NCBI GenBank assembly: GCA_024734555.1
Contig: JANPWX010000537.1
Location: forward strand, 654,741-718,740
Direction of reading: 5' to 3'
DNA from: Trochalopteron elliotii
Taxonomy: Eukaryota > Chordata > Aves > Passeriformes > Leiothrichidae
Length of the DNA: 64,000 nt
The notes beneath the pieces were generated by a model, which was given only the letters and a program-made list of their open reading frames with translations, was not told the origin of the DNA and searched no databases. Of this stretch, positions 62,611 through 64,000 are shown in pieces (position 1 is the first letter of the stretch; every line of letters starts with the position of its first letter). The translations under genes and the position numbers were made by a program.

Positions 62611-64000
62611 AATTCAAGGCATAGTTAAAAACCCCCTACACTTCTAAGGGGCTAGAATTATATGATTATATGCATGATCATAGTCTGCTTTTACAGAAAT
62701 AAGAACTTGTGCTCTAAGTTTTGGTGAGAACAGCAGAGTCCAGTGCCTCTTCCTTCCCTTGGGCATCCTTTCTGCCTAAATAGGTAAGGTCAAATTTTTG
62801 ACCTTTGTCATATATTATCAGACTGAATGACTTACTCAATTCAGTGTTAAAGGCATTTGGAAACTATTAATTAGTCTGGTGGCCCAGGTTGAAATAGCTT
62901 AAAATTTCCTGATTTTAAAAGGTATCCTACATCACTAAGTGTTCGGGGGGCTTTAAGTTATTTTTTTTTCCTTGAAAACTAATCAAAAATCCTATCCACA
63001 GACTTAAAACACATCTTCCAATTCTTCTGAGTGTGATCTGAATAAGGATCGTAAATGTAGATTCCTGAATCTAGATAGAGCCTGAAACAGAAGGTCTGAT
63101 TCTTCCCAGTAATTACACAGAAATCTGGGTATCATCTTTAAACTCCAGAGAGAACTTGTAAAAGACAGCATATCTTCTTGCAAAGTGGAATGAACTCCAA
63201 CAAACTGCTGAACAAATAAAAATATTTTAATTGCTAAAAAATATGGTTATTCACACCAAAGTATAATCTGCTGGGCTAGAGAACAAAATCGAGATACACA
63301 TTCGCCTTGGGTACTAGGTCTTGACATTTAACACAGGGTTTGCAAGGATTTTCAGTTTACTAGGACAGATAAATTTCCCTGTGTTCCAAATTAATGATGG
63401 CACCTTGTTTTACTACTTCTTATGCCCATTAGGGAAACGCATAATTCATTCTAAAGATGTGCATGAAGTGAGGCTTTTGTGTTTGTGATCAGCTTTTACA
63501 AACAAGAAAGAAATGACCACTTTATGTAAACAGCTACTGAAGCAGAATGTATATTTAGTCCTTCCCACTTAATTTCAACCTTGTTTATTCATTCTGTTAT
63601 TCAACAGTTCTACAGATCATGAGAAAAACTATACAGCAGATTTAATATTCAGCAAGAAGGGCAATGTACATATTTTTGAGCTGAAAATTAATAATTATTT
63701 TTTATAATGGTTCCCTGACTTTAAAATACATGCAGATCAGTAAGAGAAAAAACATCTCTGATGTTGGTGGAAATCTCACAGACAACAATTTAAGGTCTAT
63801 TTTGCATGGTTAAATTAACAAGCAAGCCCTTCTGGCAAATTTCCAGTTTTCACAAATTAAAGATATATACTGATAAATCCTTTGTCTTTTAGCAATCCAC
63901 TGTATGCACTGTGTTAATATTTTCTGATAATAATGTACAAAATTTATTTTTCTTTCATTGTGCTTCAGCTAAACATGGACATGAAGTGAATTCTTGTGAA
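62611..64000. other. AT-rich non-coding DNA to the window end
   Basis: No gene or named repeat is seen. G6 near 62945 and several T runs are present. Confidence 0.65.

Noticed and set aside
1..64000. Endogenous retrovirus or LTR element
   Set aside because: No paired LTRs, primer-binding site or gag/pol-like frames were seen.
1..64000. CRISPR array or prokaryotic operon
   Set aside because: No regularly spaced repeats with unique spacers; composition and repeats are vertebrate.

Overview
This window looks like nuclear DNA from a bird. The strongest evidence is a set of CR1 LINE (chicken-repeat-1) fragments: 5'-truncated copies, two of which carry the avian 3' tail of ATTCTGTG-like octamers. 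Other evidence is the AT-rich, CpG-poor composition, microsatellites of vertebrate type, and several old palindromic repeats of a kind I remember from birds, crocodilians and turtles. The exact species cannot be told from the sequence. The CR1 subfamily mix fits a neoavian bird, possibly a passerine, but that is an inference.

I find no convincing protein-coding gene, rRNA, tRNA, CRISPR array or bacterial-type operon. The longest open frame is 157 codons and is an artefact of a CR1 copy. Most other long frames are chance, low-complexity translations (Lys-rich or Phe-rich from a T-rich tract, Asp-Gly-Trp-Met from a GGAT array) or LINE remnants. The window is best read as a gene desert or the inside of a very large intron.

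Layout. 1-10 kb: non-coding, with two tRNA-SINE-like palindromic relics (2.53-2.64 and 2.74-2.87 kb), one short amniote palindromic relic (4.02 kb) and an acidic protein-like patch on the minus strand (5.6-5.9 kb). 10-30 kb: TA/TG and ATT/AAT microsatellites, a small remnant of an old CR1/L2-clade reverse transcriptase (10.98-11.08 kb), and two stretches that look like conserved regulatory DNA (12.8-13.1 and 23.3-23.7 kb). 30-45 kb: four CR1 pieces (about 1 kb on the plus strand at 30.8-31.8; minus-strand pieces at 33.7, 38.3-38.5 and 44.2-44.8), three more palindromic relics, a 36-T run and a 240-bp T/G-only-like strand-asymmetric tract (43.0-43.2 kb). The 44.2-44.8 kb piece is unusual because it covers the LINE's ORF1/ORF2 junction and endonuclease start. 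45-64 kb: a CR1 copy disrupted by a GGAT array of about 110 bp (50.9-51.5 kb), a second CR1 of a different subfamily (52.0-52.2 kb), a CR1 copy placed between two copies of a direct repeat of about 115-129 bp (57.47-58.01 kb), and one speculative exon-like open stretch (58.87-59.09 kb).

No genes work together here. Any function would lie in regulatory DNA. The most useful follow-ups are the long-direct-repeat CR1 insertion, the microsatellite born inside a CR1, the ORF1/ORF2-junction LINE fragment, the palindromic amniote relics, and the candidate conserved non-coding blocks.
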